A DNA stretch of 64,000 nucleotides, taken from Streptomyces meridianus. Its GTDB lineage: Bacteria; Actinomycetota; Actinomycetes; Streptomycetales; Streptomycetaceae. The notes beneath the pieces were generated by a model that was given only the letters and a program-made list of their open reading frames with translations, was not told the origin of the DNA and ran no database searches. This document shows, one piece after another, positions 53,641-62,244 of the stretch. Positions within the stretch are counted from its first letter, which is position 1. Each line of letters starts with the position of its first letter. Both the position numbers and the translations under genes were made by a program. The stretch covers positions 62,001 to 126,000 of the forward strand of contig NZ_JAMQGM010000001.1 in assembly GCF_023703325.1 (NCBI RefSeq), in the 5' to 3' direction.

Positions 53641-54969
53641 TCAGAGGGCGGCGGGCGCTGATCCCTTGAGGTGGGACAGGTTCAGTGCCCGGGCCATGGC
53701 CTGGTAGCCGGCGTCGCTGGGGTGAAGGTGGTCGCCGGAGTCGTACTTGGCGAGCAGTCGCCGGGGGTTGGCGGGGTCGCGCAGCGCCCGGTCGAAGTCG
53801 ACGACGTCGTCGAACACGCGTCCGGACCGTATCTCCGCGTTGACCTGCTCGCGCACCCAGTTGAGGCGCGCGGTGTAGCCGCGGTGCCCGTGGAACGGCA
53901 TGAGTGTGCCGCCCACGACGCGCAGTCCGTGCGCGTGGGCGCGCCGCACCAGCTTGCGGAGGCCGTCGGTGATCTCGGTGGGGTCGGTCCGGTGCGGGGC
54001 GCGCAGGATGTCGTTGACGCCGAGTTCGATGACGATGGCCTTGACGCCGGTGCGTCCGAGGGCGTCGCGTTCGAAGCGGTTGAGGGCGCTGGGGTTGCCC
54101 GGAGGCACGCCCAGGCCGCCGTCGGCGAGGACGCGGTTGCCGCTGATGCCCTCGTTGAGGACGCCGTAGCGCGGGGCGCCCTGCTCGGTGCGCAGCCGGT
54201 CGGCGAGGTAGTCCGGGAAGCGGCGGTTGGCGCCGGCCGTGGAGGTGATGCCGTCCGTGATGGAGTCTCCGAGGACGACGACGGAGCCGTTGGCCTCGTC
54301 GGTGAGGACGTCCACGCCGGTGACGTAGCGCCAGAAGGGGCTCTGCTGGCGGTAGGCGGTGCCGTTGGGGTCCTGGGTCTTGTCGCCGTGCGCCATGTAG
54401 GAGGTCTGGCGGGCGTGCGGGTGGTAGGTGACCGGGCCGGACGGGCTGGGCGCGTAGGTGGTGACGAGGAGGTCCGCGGCGGCCGGGACGTCGAGCCGGG
54501 CCGGGTCGCTGGAGACGGACTGTCCCGCGGGAATCGTGACCGAGGTGTTGCCCGAGAAGGTCAGCCGGCGCAGTGAGTTCTCGGCTGCGGTGGGCAGGTT
54601 GGGGGCCGATGCGAGGGCGATCGAGGCGTGGTCGATGGTCAGCGGCTCGCGCCCGAAGAGGTTGGAGAGCCTGACCCGGACACTGGATCCGCCGATGCTG
54701 GCGTGAACCACGTTACGGATCGACATTCCGGGGTATCCGCGCTCCGTGAGCGGTTCGGGGCCGGCCGGGGAGGTGGACCAGGTGCCCACCCAGTTGCCGG
54801 CGGAGGCCGCCGAGGCGGAGTGGCGGGTCTTGTTCGAGGCTGCGGCGAGAGTGTCGTCACTGCCGCTGAAGCCGACGTAGATCCCGGTTGAGCCGAGGAC
54901 CACGGCCGTGGCGAGGGCGGCGAGCAGGGCGCTGTTCTTACCCGAGAGGCTGGCAGGGCGCTCGGCCAT
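53641..54969 (-). CDS. secreted SGNH/GDSL hydrolase
   Basis: A 442-residue secreted esterase-type hydrolase. An N-terminal hydrophobic segment (LLAALATAVVLGSTGIYVGF) serves as a signal or anchor. SGNH blocks are visible: block I VVLGDSITDG (Ser near residue 232), the Gly block GISGNR, block III LGVNDI, and block V DHLHPSDAGY with the catalytic Asp and His. The N-terminal third is a beta-rich domain common to Streptomyces GDSL lipases of this length. It is divergent from the DUF445 gene. ATG at 54969. Confidence 0.9.
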   Translation of the reverse strand: MAERPASLSGKNSALLAALATAVVLGSTGIYVGFSGSDDTLAAASNKTRHSASAASAGNWVGTWSTSPAGPEPLTERGYPGMSIRNVVHASIGGSSVRVRLSNLFGREPLTIDHASIALASAPNLPTAAENSLRRLTFSGNTSVTIPAGQSVSSDPARLDVPAAADLLVTTYAPSPSGPVTYHPHARQTSYMAHGDKTQDPNGTAYRQQSPFWRYVTGVDVLTDEANGSVVVLGDSITDGITSTAGANRRFPDYLADRLRTEQGAPRYGVLNEGISGNRVLADGGLGVPPGNPSALNRFERDALGRTGVKAIVIELGVNDILRAPHRTDPTEITDGLRKLVRRAHAHGLRVVGGTLMPFHGHRGYTARLNWVREQVNAEIRSGRVFDDVVDFDRALRDPANPRRLLAKYDSGDHLHPSDAGYQAMARALNLSHLKGSAPAAL

Positions 54970-55202
54970 GGCGGGTGCGTCTCCTCGGACAGGGGAGCCC
55001 GAAGCTCCGTATCGGTCGGGTGCGGCATCAGGTCGGCGGCAACGGTGGCGCGTCCGACGGATTCATCATGATCCCATGATCGGGGAAGTCCTGAGGCCGC
55101 GGGTGGGTGCTCTTCGCCACGTTGCGTTCGGGCACCGGCACCGGCCTGCGTTTGCTTCCGGAGAGTCAGACGCTGGTATCGCGTGGATCGTTCCAGGCAT
55201 GA

Positions 55203-55220
55203 GGCATTGTGCACAATGCC
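55203..55220. promoter_or_regulatory. perfect 18-bp palindrome upstream of the DUF445 gene
   Basis: GGCATTGTGCACAATGCC is a perfect palindrome lying between the divergent GDSL hydrolase and DUF445 genes. The core TTGTGCACAA resembles GntR-family operators. It is 31 bp before the chosen DUF445 start. Confidence 0.5.
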
Positions 55221-55251
55221 ACGGCGGGAACGGGTCGATCGGGTGGAGTGC

Positions 55252-56595
55252 ATGGAACGGACGAACAGGGAGCAGGCCGATGAGGTGATGGATACCCGTC
55301 CGGAACCCCCGGCATCCGGCACGGCCCCGGGTGCTTTCAGCGACAGTCCTGCCGACGAGGAGAAGCGTCGCGGGGTGCGGCAGATGAAGGTCATCGCGAC
55401 CGGTCTGCTGCTGTTCGTCGCGCTGGTGTACGGCCTGGCGGAGTGGGCGCGCAGCTCGGGAGCGGGCGCGTGGGCGGGCTATGTGGCGGCGGCCGCCGAG
55501 GCGGGCATGGTGGGTGCGCTGGCCGACTGGTTCGCGGTCACGGCGCTGTTCACCCGGCCGCTGGGCCTCCCCATCCCGCACACGGCCATCATTCCGACGA
55601 AGAAGGACACTCTGGGCAGAACGCTGGGCGATTTCGTGGGTGAGAATTTTCTCTCCTCTCATGTGGTGCGGACCCGGCTGCGGGCCGTTGGGGTGAGCCG
55701 CAGGCTCGGTACCTGGTTGGAGCAGCCGGCCAACGCCGACCGGGTGACGTCGGAGATCTCGACCGTTCTCAGGGGCGCGTTGACGGTGCTGCGCGACGCC
55801 GACGTGCAGGCGGTCGTCGGCGAGGCCATCACCCGCCGGGCCAACGCCCAGGAGATCGCCCCGGGCATCGGCAAGCTGCTCGGCCGGATCGTGGACGACG
55901 GGGCGCATCGCAAGGTCGTGGACCTCGTCATCGTCCGGGCGCGTGAATGGCTGGATCTGCACCGTGACGCGGTGCTCGCGGCCGTCGAGGGCGGCGCTCC
56001 CGGATGGACGCCCCGGTTCGTGGACCGGCGGGTCGGGGAGCGGGTCTACAAGGAGATTGTGCGTTTCGTCACCGAGATGCGGGACATGCCGCAGCATCCC
56101 GCGCGGGACGCCGTGGACCGGTTCCTTGCCGACTTCGCCCGCGATCTGCGGACGGATCCGGACACCCGGGCACGTGTCGAGCGGCTCAAGGGCGACATCC
56201 TTGAGCGTGAGGAGGTGCAGGAGCTCATCGCCTCCGCCTGGGACGCGGTCCGCGCCATGGTGGTGGCCGCCGCGGACGACGAGCGCAGCGAGCTGCGCCT
56301 GCGGACCCGCGCGGGTCTGCTGTCGCTGGGCGCCCGGCTGGTGCGGGACGAGCGGCTGCGCGGGAAGATCGACGGCTGGCTGGAGGAGGCCGCCGTCCAC
56401 GTCGTCACCTCGTACCGGGACGAGATCACCGCGCTGATCACGGACACCGTGGCGGGCTGGGACGCCGAGCAGACCTCCCGCAAGATCGAGGCGAACATCG
56501 GGCGCGACCTGCAGTTCATCCGCATCAACGGCACGGTGGTGGGCGCGCTCGCGGGCCTGCTCATCTACACGGTGGCGCACGCCTTCGGGGCGTGA
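55252..56595 (+). CDS. DUF445 family membrane protein
   Basis: A protein of about 447 residues in the DUF445 (YheB/YjiN-like) family. The N-terminal hydrophobic region has MKVIATGLLLFVALVYGLAEW, then the family hallmark GMVGALADWFAVTALFTRPLGLPIPHTAIIP. A long helical, amphipathic middle (repeats around LGRTLGDFVGENFLS, VRTRLRAVGVSRRLGTWL) and a C-terminal membrane helix follow. Function unknown. The start is uncertain: ATG 55252, GTG 55285 or ATG 55288 all lack an ideal ribosome site. Confidence 0.88.
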   Translation: MERTNREQADEVMDTRPEPPASGTAPGAFSDSPADEEKRRGVRQMKVIATGLLLFVALVYGLAEWARSSGAGAWAGYVAAAAEAGMVGALADWFAVTALFTRPLGLPIPHTAIIPTKKDTLGRTLGDFVGENFLSSHVVRTRLRAVGVSRRLGTWLEQPANADRVTSEISTVLRGALTVLRDADVQAVVGEAITRRANAQEIAPGIGKLLGRIVDDGAHRKVVDLVIVRAREWLDLHRDAVLAAVEGGAPGWTPRFVDRRVGERVYKEIVRFVTEMRDMPQHPARDAVDRFLADFARDLRTDPDTRARVERLKGDILEREEVQELIASAWDAVRAMVVAAADDERSELRLRTRAGLLSLGARLVRDERLRGKIDGWLEEAAVHVVTSYRDEITALITDTVAGWDAEQTSRKIEANIGRDLQFIRINGTVVGALAGLLIYTVAHAFGA

Positions 56596-56722
56596 GCGGG
56601 CCGCAAATCGTCCGAGCGGTCCGTTACGAGGCCGCCTCCCTGCCTTGCTCTCGCGGCCAACTGCTGGGCGGGCCGAGCACGCACTGGCATCCGCGAATCT
56701 CCCGGAGGCGGGCGACGCTCCA

Positions 56723-57010
56723 TCAGGCGCTTTCCAGGGTGGCGAGCCACAGGCTCAGCGGGATGGAGGCGAGCGCGATGAGGAACCCCGCGACTGCCTT
56801 CCCGGTGTGGATCTCCCGCTTGCCCCGGATTGCGAGGTAGGCGGCGATCGGCGGGAGGACGACGAGCAGGAGGAGGGCGTAGCGCCAGCCGTCCTCCGAG
56901 ATGGCGAAGACCATGAGGGCCCAGCCGGCCGCGACCGAGGCCACGCTCAGGTCCCGGCACCGCGAGAGGAACAACTCGTACCCGCCCGAGCCGCCTTGAA
57001 GGAACGCCAT
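56723..57010 (-). CDS. small membrane protein, third gene of WXG operon
   Basis: A 95-residue protein with about three hydrophobic segments (SVASVAAGWALMVFAIS; YALLLLVVLPPIAAYLAI; AVAGFLIALASIPLSLWLATL). It starts at ATG 57010, 21 bp after the WXG-type gene, with GGAAC/GGCGG upstream. No domain recognised. Its position suggests a membrane partner for the two upstream proteins. The 128 bp beyond its stop separate it from the convergent DUF445 gene. Confidence 0.65.
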   Translation of the reverse strand: MAFLQGGSGGYELFLSRCRDLSVASVAAGWALMVFAISEDGWRYALLLLVVLPPIAAYLAIRGKREIHTGKAVAGFLIALASIPLSLWLATLESA

Positions 57011-57030
57011 GGTGGTGACCTGCCTCTCCG

Positions 57031-58164
57031 TTACACCGCCCGGTGGTCGTAGCCACCGGTGCCCACCTCGGGAAAACCGTCCGCCGCGGAGAACCCGTTG
57101 ATTGCCGTCGACATCACCACGCCGAGCGCGCTCAGCGCCGTGGCCACGGCGTCGAACGCCCGGGCCGCCTCGGCCCACATCTCCATGAGCCGGATCGCCT
57201 GCATCGCGGCGAGCGCGAACATCGCCGCCGACGCGACCTGCCCGCCGACCGGGATCGCGTTGACCGCCTGCGCCGCGAGCAGGTTGACCAGCCAGATGAC
57301 CAGCAGGTCGCAGAACATCACGAGGAACGACTTGAGGAACTCGGCGAACTGGAACGCCATCTGCGCGGCCTGCGTGTAGCAGTCGCGCAGCGACTCGAAT
57401 GTCTCCTGGATCTTGCCCAGCTTGGTGCAGAACTCGTCGAAGTACACGGTGGCGGCGTCTGCGGCGTTGCCGTTCCACGTGAGCCCCACGTGCCGATTGC
57501 CCTTGCGTGTGTTGGCGGCCAGCGCGTCGCAGAAGGCTGCGAGATTGCCCCAGGCGTCCGCGCAGTCGTTGTAGCCGTTCCAGTCCCCGAACACCCAGTT
57601 CGTCGCCTCGGCGAACGGGTCGAAGTCGAAGAGGAGCTTGGACGCCTCGACTGCCATCGCGGACGGGCTGCCGAGGTCGAGCGCGCTGCCGAGCGTCTTC
57701 TGCACCGGGCTCATCCTGTACTCGTCGGCGTGCCCGGAGCCGTACTTGACGAAGGCGTTGCTGCTGTCGCCATCCGGCTTCTTCAGCTTCTCCGCCGCGT
57801 CGGCGGCGTCGGTGAAGTCCCCCGGATCGCCCTTGGAGGCGTCCGGCGGCGCCTTGGAGCCGGGATAGGTGGTGTCCATCCTCGCCGCCTCGTCACGGTC
57901 CGTCTCGCGGTAGTACCTGGCCGAGCCGGCCAGTTCCCGCTTCGAGGACTCCAGAACGCGTTGGATCTTCCCCAGCGCCTTCTTGGCCTCGCTCACGTAC
58001 GAGTCGTGGTCACCCGCGACGAGGTCCCACAGCTCCCCGCCCGCAACCTTGTCGATCTGCGTGTTCGAGCTCGTGTACGCCACGGCCTGCGCGCTGTGGT
58101 CCGCGGCGCGACCCACCAACTTCGAGAAGCCCTCGATGGCTTCCGGATCCACACGGAAGTCCAT
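57031..58164 (-). CDS. WXG100-like type VII secretion-associated protein
   Basis: A 377-residue protein with an N-terminal helical domain of about 90 residues (MDFRVDPEAIEGFSKLVGRAADHS... as in Esp/LXG-type proteins). An Asp/Lys-rich linker and a second helical hairpin containing WNG (LTWNGNAADAATVYFDEF), a WxG motif, follow. A hydrophobic segment (FLVMFCDLLVIWLVNLLAAQAV...AMFALAAMQAI) lies near the C-terminus. This suggests a protein fused from WXG100 modules plus a membrane-active part. No EccC/FtsK-type ATPase is in the window. Function inferred. Confidence 0.7.
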   Translation of the reverse strand: MDFRVDPEAIEGFSKLVGRAADHSAQAVAYTSSNTQIDKVAGGELWDLVAGDHDSYVSEAKKALGKIQRVLESSKRELAGSARYYRETDRDEAARMDTTYPGSKAPPDASKGDPGDFTDAADAAEKLKKPDGDSSNAFVKYGSGHADEYRMSPVQKTLGSALDLGSPSAMAVEASKLLFDFDPFAEATNWVFGDWNGYNDCADAWGNLAAFCDALAANTRKGNRHVGLTWNGNAADAATVYFDEFCTKLGKIQETFESLRDCYTQAAQMAFQFAEFLKSFLVMFCDLLVIWLVNLLAAQAVNAIPVGGQVASAAMFALAAMQAIRLMEMWAEAARAFDAVATALSALGVVMSTAINGFSAADGFPEVGTGGYDHRAV

Positions 58165-58216
58165 GATCCCCCTGTCCGATCTGCTTCACCCCCGGCGGCC
58201 GGCCGGGGGCAGTCGC

Positions 58217-58627
58217 TCAGTAAGCGGACCAGCCGCGACCGTCGTGCCGCTGCCTCCCGGTCGGACGTTCCGCCGCCCGCGCGCGCCGCTCCTCGTCCAA
58301 CTCCCGCTGCTCCAGATTGAGTTGCTGCTGGCCCTGCTCGGCGAGTTCCTCGCGCTCGGCGTCGGACATCGAGGCCCACTTCTCGGCGAGTGGGGCGGAA
58401 TGCTCGACGGCCTGCTCGGCGTAAGCGGACACCTGCGCCGCGTCCCGCAGCGAGATGCGCCCGGCGAGGACGTCCTGCGCCATCTCCTTGAGCGTGTCGC
58501 CCGCGAGGCCCGATGCGAGGTGGTTCAGGGACTTCTGGAGAACCCTGGCCTGCACGGGGTCCTGCTGCGTCATCTCCAGGAACTCGGACTCGTCGACCGG
58601 TTCGGGGGAACGGAAAGAGGCGTCCAC
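58217..58627 (-). CDS. hypothetical helical protein, first gene of WXG operon
   Basis: A 136-residue, mostly helical, charged protein (DDE-rich N-terminus; LAGDTLKEMAQDVLAGRISLRDAAQVS; a Glu/Gln/Arg-rich coiled-coil-like C-terminus). It resembles the small chaperone-like or accessory proteins encoded before WXG100 genes in actinobacteria, but I recognise no named domain. It is 52 bp upstream of the WXG-type gene on the same strand. Confidence 0.65.
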   Translation of the reverse strand: MDASFRSPEPVDESEFLEMTQQDPVQARVLQKSLNHLASGLAGDTLKEMAQDVLAGRISLRDAAQVSAYAEQAVEHSAPLAEKWASMSDAEREELAEQGQQQLNLEQRELDEERRARAAERPTGRQRHDGRGWSAY

Positions 58628-58965
58628 GATTACCTCGTCGGGGTCGGCGGCGTGTGCGTCTCGAGCGACACGAACCTATCGCACGCGGGTGGGCGCGTCC
58701 GCATCGCGCACAGCGATCGTGCCGCTCGGCGGATGGGCGGAAGCCGTTGTACGGACCCCCGGGACGCCGCCACCTGTGACGGCGCGGCCCGGGAGTGCTC
58801 CGGGACGGTCGGTACGCCGACCGTCCCGGGGGCGATGGTCGACGAAATGACCGGCCTTGTCGTCGGACAGCGGACATGATGGAGAAGCCGGGCCTCCCTG
58901 TTCAGGCGGGCGGACAATCTCTGCTCTCGACCCTCACGGCCCCGGCGCGGTCGTCCACACGTCGC

Positions 58966-59266
58966 ATGCCACCAGCGGGAGATGTGCCGTCTCACGTGCC
59001 ACTGGACGCCCGGGCCTTCGACCTGTACTTCTTCACCGCCGGTAAGGACTGCTCCTTCGGTGTCGAGGCGAACGTCACCAGCGGCGGCACGGACGCCTGG
59101 TATCCACTCGACATCAGCAGCGAGGCACCCGAGCGCCGGGGGTTCGTGGCCGGAATGGCCGACCGGTACGCCTCCGTGGTGCCCTCGGTGAATGTCAACG
59201 GGGCACAGGCTCCACGGCCCGGGAAACCCGTTCGGCCCGCTCGACGTGAGGAAGGATCCGCTCTGA
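58966..59266 (+). pseudogene. frameshifted small protein gene (extra G in a GGGG run)
   Basis: From ATG 58966 the frame is strongly coding-like (VPLDARAFDLYFFTAGKDCS; WYPLDISSEAPERRGFVAGM). It continues to VNVNG at 59200, then loses sense. If one G of GGGG (59200-59203) is dropped, the frame continues as HRLHGPGNPFGPLDVRKDPL and stops at 59266, again with high GC at third positions. The repaired protein would be about 99 residues with no recognised domain. It is either a true frameshift or a homopolymer sequencing error. The flanks 58628-58965 and 59267-59408 show nothing else. Confidence 0.6.
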
Positions 59267-59408
59267 CAGCGGGCATGCCCGTTCATTTCGCCGCGGAGTT
59301 GCGGACCCGCATGCGACAACGGTGGCCGGGACTGCGTCCGTTGCCTGCGGAGAGCACCCCGACCCTGGTACTGAGCGATCGGTTGATCCGGTGCCGGATA
59401 CTGGCGCG

Positions 59409-60149
59409 ATGCCCGCCGAGTTCACCGATGCCGACGCCGCCGCGCTGTACGACTTGCTGAACCCGTGGGATCCGGGCCGGTTCCCCAGCGACGCCTTCTA
59501 CGACGAGCTGGTGACGGCCGCCGGCTCGGTCCTGGACCTCGGCTGCGGCACCGGTGCGATGCTGCACCGTGCGCGTGAACGCCGCCACACCGGGCGCCTG
59601 GTGGGCCTGGACCCGGATCGTGCCGCGCTGGCCAGGGCCCGGCGGCGCACGGACGTCGAGTGGGTCGAGGGCACCGCGGCCGATGCCTGCTGGGACGCCG
59701 AGTTCGACCTCGCCACGATGGTCAGCCACGCCTTCCAGTGCCTCGTCACCGACGAAGACCTGCGAGCCTCGCTCGCGGCCGTCCGCGCCGCGCTCGGCCC
59801 GGAAGGGCGCTTCGCGTTCGAGACCCGGCACCCGCAGGCGCGGGCCTGGGAGGACTGGAATCCTTCCAACGCCACCGACGTCGTTGCTGCGGGCGGCCGT
59901 GCGCTGCGGGTGTGGCACGAGGTCGAGGACGTCACCGGGGACGTGGTCACCTTCACCGAGACGACCGCCGAGGCCGGTGGCGCCGTGCTCCGCGTCGACC
60001 GGACCTCCCTGCGCTTCCTGGACGTTCCGGCGCTCGACGCGTTCCTGACCGAGGCGGGGTTCGCGGTCGAGGCCCGCTACGGCGACTGGCATAGCGGGCC
60101 GCTCACCGCCGCCAGCCGCGAGATCGTCACCATCGCCCGTCGGGCGTAG
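59409..60149 (+). CDS. class I SAM-dependent methyltransferase
   Basis: A 246-residue methyltransferase of the Rossmann type. Motif I is VLDLGCGTGAMLH (SAM-binding GxGxG), the acidic end of strand 2 is GLDPD, and motif II is FDLATMVSHAFQCL. The C-terminal region (RFAFETRHPQARAWEDW) resembles small-molecule and ubiquinone-type methyltransferases. Substrate unknown. ATG at 59409; the upstream extension lies in the non-coding region after the frameshifted gene. Confidence 0.87.
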   Translation: MPAEFTDADAAALYDLLNPWDPGRFPSDAFYDELVTAAGSVLDLGCGTGAMLHRARERRHTGRLVGLDPDRAALARARRRTDVEWVEGTAADACWDAEFDLATMVSHAFQCLVTDEDLRASLAAVRAALGPEGRFAFETRHPQARAWEDWNPSNATDVVAAGGRALRVWHEVEDVTGDVVTFTETTAEAGGAVLRVDRTSLRFLDVPALDAFLTEAGFAVEARYGDWHSGPLTAASREIVTIARRA

Positions 60150-60153
60150 CGCG

Positions 60154-61347
60154 TCAGGCCGCGTGACGGGCGTCGTCGGCACTGCTGCGGCAGTCCCGGC
60201 AGCGACCGGGGTGCGGTGAGCGGAACGCGCGGTCGCAGCCCTCGCACGTCCGGAGCGGGACGGCAGCCGCGGCCGGTGGGGACGTGTGCGGGACGGGCGG
60301 CTGCCAGGCGGCCAGCCGGTAGGCCAGCAGCCGGGCCGGACGGCGGTCGAAGTGGGCGGGCAGCCCGGTCGAGAGGGCTTCGGCGATGTCGGTGGACCCG
60401 GCGCCGAGGGCGAGCCAGCGTCCGACGGCGGGCGCGAGGTGGCGGATCTCCTGCTCGGTGAGCGTCAGCCGGGCGTCCCGGGTGCGCAGCGAGCGCAGCA
60501 CGGACACGGGGCGGGGGTCGGGCACCACGCCGTCCGCCGGGGGTGGGACGGGCTCTGGGGGCGGGACGTGCTCGGGGGCCGGGGGCGGGCCCGGTTCCGC
60601 GTCGTCGGCCGGGAGATCCGCCGGGGGAGGCGGCGCGCAGTGTCCGGTGGCCCGCGGGTGTTCCGTCGTCGGCGGCGGGGGAGCGGGCACAGCAGGGGAG
60701 TCGGCGGTCTGCGTCGCCGAATCGGCGGGCGCGGGGCGGACGGAGTCCGGACGGCCGGTGGTTGCCGGGCAGGCGGGCTCCGGACAGCCGGTGGTGGCCC
60801 GTGCGGGGCGGTCTGCGGCGGAGGGTGTCGCCTCATGCGGTGCTGCGGCGGTCGGTCCGGTGGCGGGCAATGCGACGGCGTGACGCGTGACGGCGGCGGG
60901 TAGCGGGACGGCAGCTGGTGCGACGGCGGCTTGTGCGACGGCCGGGCGCGCGGGTGCGTCGCCGACGCGTCCCGCGCCCGGATCGTCGTAGACGAAGGTG
61001 CGGGTGCGGATGCGTCCGCCGGAGGTGCGTTCCACGCGGCGCTCGATCCAGCCGTCGGCCTCCAGTTCGCGCAGGGCGCGGCCGATGAGGACTTCGCCCT
61101 CGTCGAAGTGGGAGCAGAGGGCCTTGATGCTGATGGGGGCGCCGTCGGGGAGCGAGAAGACGTACGCGGCGACGCCGATCGTGACCGCGCTTCCGGCGCG
61201 ACGGGCCAGGCGGTTGGCGAGGACGGTGAAGTGCCCGGTGTGCCGGGAGCGGACGCGGATGACGCCGGAGCGGGCGGCGGGGGCGGTCGAGGGGGCCGGA
61301 GAACCGGCCCGGGGGCGCGCGGGCGCGCTACCCTGCGGAACAGCCAT
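60154..61347 (-). CDS. winged-helix regulator with Pro-rich linker and C-terminal zinc-ribbon-like motif
   Basis: A 397-residue Streptomyces-type regulator. The N-terminal winged helix-turn-helix (HFTVLANRLARRAG...ISIKALCSHFDEGEVLIGRALRELEADGWIERR) is followed by a very long Pro/Ala/Thr-rich disordered region (about 135-290). A conserved C-terminal block (RDARLTLTEQEIRHLAPAVGRWLALG) leads to CEGCDRAFRSPHPGRCRDC, a four-Cys zinc-ribbon-like motif. Members of this family are abundant paralogues in Streptomyces with unknown targets. It converges with the methyltransferase. Confidence 0.82.
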   Translation of the reverse strand: MAVPQGSAPARPRAGSPAPSTAPAARSGVIRVRSRHTGHFTVLANRLARRAGSAVTIGVAAYVFSLPDGAPISIKALCSHFDEGEVLIGRALRELEADGWIERRVERTSGGRIRTRTFVYDDPGAGRVGDAPARPAVAQAAVAPAAVPLPAAVTRHAVALPATGPTAAAPHEATPSAADRPARATTGCPEPACPATTGRPDSVRPAPADSATQTADSPAVPAPPPPTTEHPRATGHCAPPPPADLPADDAEPGPPPAPEHVPPPEPVPPPADGVVPDPRPVSVLRSLRTRDARLTLTEQEIRHLAPAVGRWLALGAGSTDIAEALSTGLPAHFDRRPARLLAYRLAAWQPPVPHTSPPAAAAVPLRTCEGCDRAFRSPHPGRCRDCRSSADDARHAA

Positions 61348-61799
61348 CGGAAGTGCACTCTTCCTGATCGGTCAGGCCCTCGGCCGGGACTGCCATCCCT
61401 GCCGGGGGCCGCATTGCGTATGGGGGTTGTGGTGCCGCCGACCGTACACCCAGAATCGCGCATTCCTCTCGAACTCACCCGAACGAGCAACAGGTTGGAG
61501 GGGAGGGAGGGGGAGAGAGTTCTTCACCAGGTTCTTGGAAAGCGGCGTGGTCCACCGGGTCCTGGCCGGGCCGGACCCGGTCGTGACCTTGCGGGATCCG
61601 GTGGACCCGGGAGTCGGTCGGCCCCATGTCGGCAGATGGGACATTAACGGCCAAAGGGGGTGAGGAGATGCGTGGTGCGTTGCCTGGTCGAAAGCTCGAT
61701 GTCGACGCACCGTTTCGCGGAACTCACGCCTCCGAAAGGGCCGTTGTGCTGCTCCCCGGAGACGGGAAAGCGGTTGACGCGCCGGGCGAGAATGACGGC
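61348..61799. other. gene-free region with purine-rich tract
   Basis: The region between the divergent winged-helix and NTF2-like genes holds no convincing ORF. A purine-rich tract (about 61494-61521, mostly G and A) lies in the middle. AGGGGGTGAGGAG (61657-61669) resembles a ribosome site for an ATG at 61670, but the frame that follows is not coding-like. Confidence 0.4.
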
Positions 61800-62195
61800 A
61801 TGAGCAGCGAAACGGACGCGACGGACGACGTGCAGGTGGCGATCGCGGGCGAACTGCGCCTGCATGATCCCGCGGTGAGGGCATCGAGATCGGCTGCCGA
61901 GCAGCTGCTGGACCCGGACTTCGTGGAGGTCGGGAAGTCCGGCCGGCGGTGGAAGCGTGAGGAGATGCTCGCGGAACTCCCCGCGTTCGAGACCAGTCGT
62001 CACACCGGACCACGCATCGAGGTGTCGCGCATGACGGGCGTCCAACTGGCGCCGGGACTCGTCCACCTGACGTACGAGACCGTGGTCGGCGGCGCGCGCG
62101 CCCGCCGAAGTTCCCTGTGGCGCAAGGGCGATGACGGTACCGGCTGGCGGGTCTACTACCACCACGCCACCCCCGTCCCGCCGGGAACTGCGTGA
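61800..62195 (+). CDS. NTF2-like/DUF4440 small protein
   Basis: A 131-residue protein of the NTF2/SnoaL-like fold (DUF4440 type): an N-terminal helix with ELRLHDPAVRASRSAAEQLLDPDFVEVGKSGR, then strands ending in YETVVGGARARRSSLWRKG and GWRVYYHHATPV. It resembles proteins annotated as stress or nuclear transport factor 2 family; a small ligand-binding or enzyme role is possible. ATG at 61800. The longer in-frame upstream sequence is not family-like. Confidence 0.82.
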   Translation: MSSETDATDDVQVAIAGELRLHDPAVRASRSAAEQLLDPDFVEVGKSGRRWKREEMLAELPAFETSRHTGPRIEVSRMTGVQLAPGLVHLTYETVVGGARARRSSLWRKGDDGTGWRVYYHHATPVPPGTA

Positions 62196-62244
62196 AGGGT
62201 CCCGCACCCGGGGGCCTGTCGGTGACGGCGGTTAGCGTGCGCGC

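Noticed and set aside
58630..59319. Minus-strand frame of 229 codons opposite the frameshifted gene
   Set aside because: His/Gly/Arg/Pro-rich, poor third-position GC bias and no ribosome site; the plus strand shows better coding signal.
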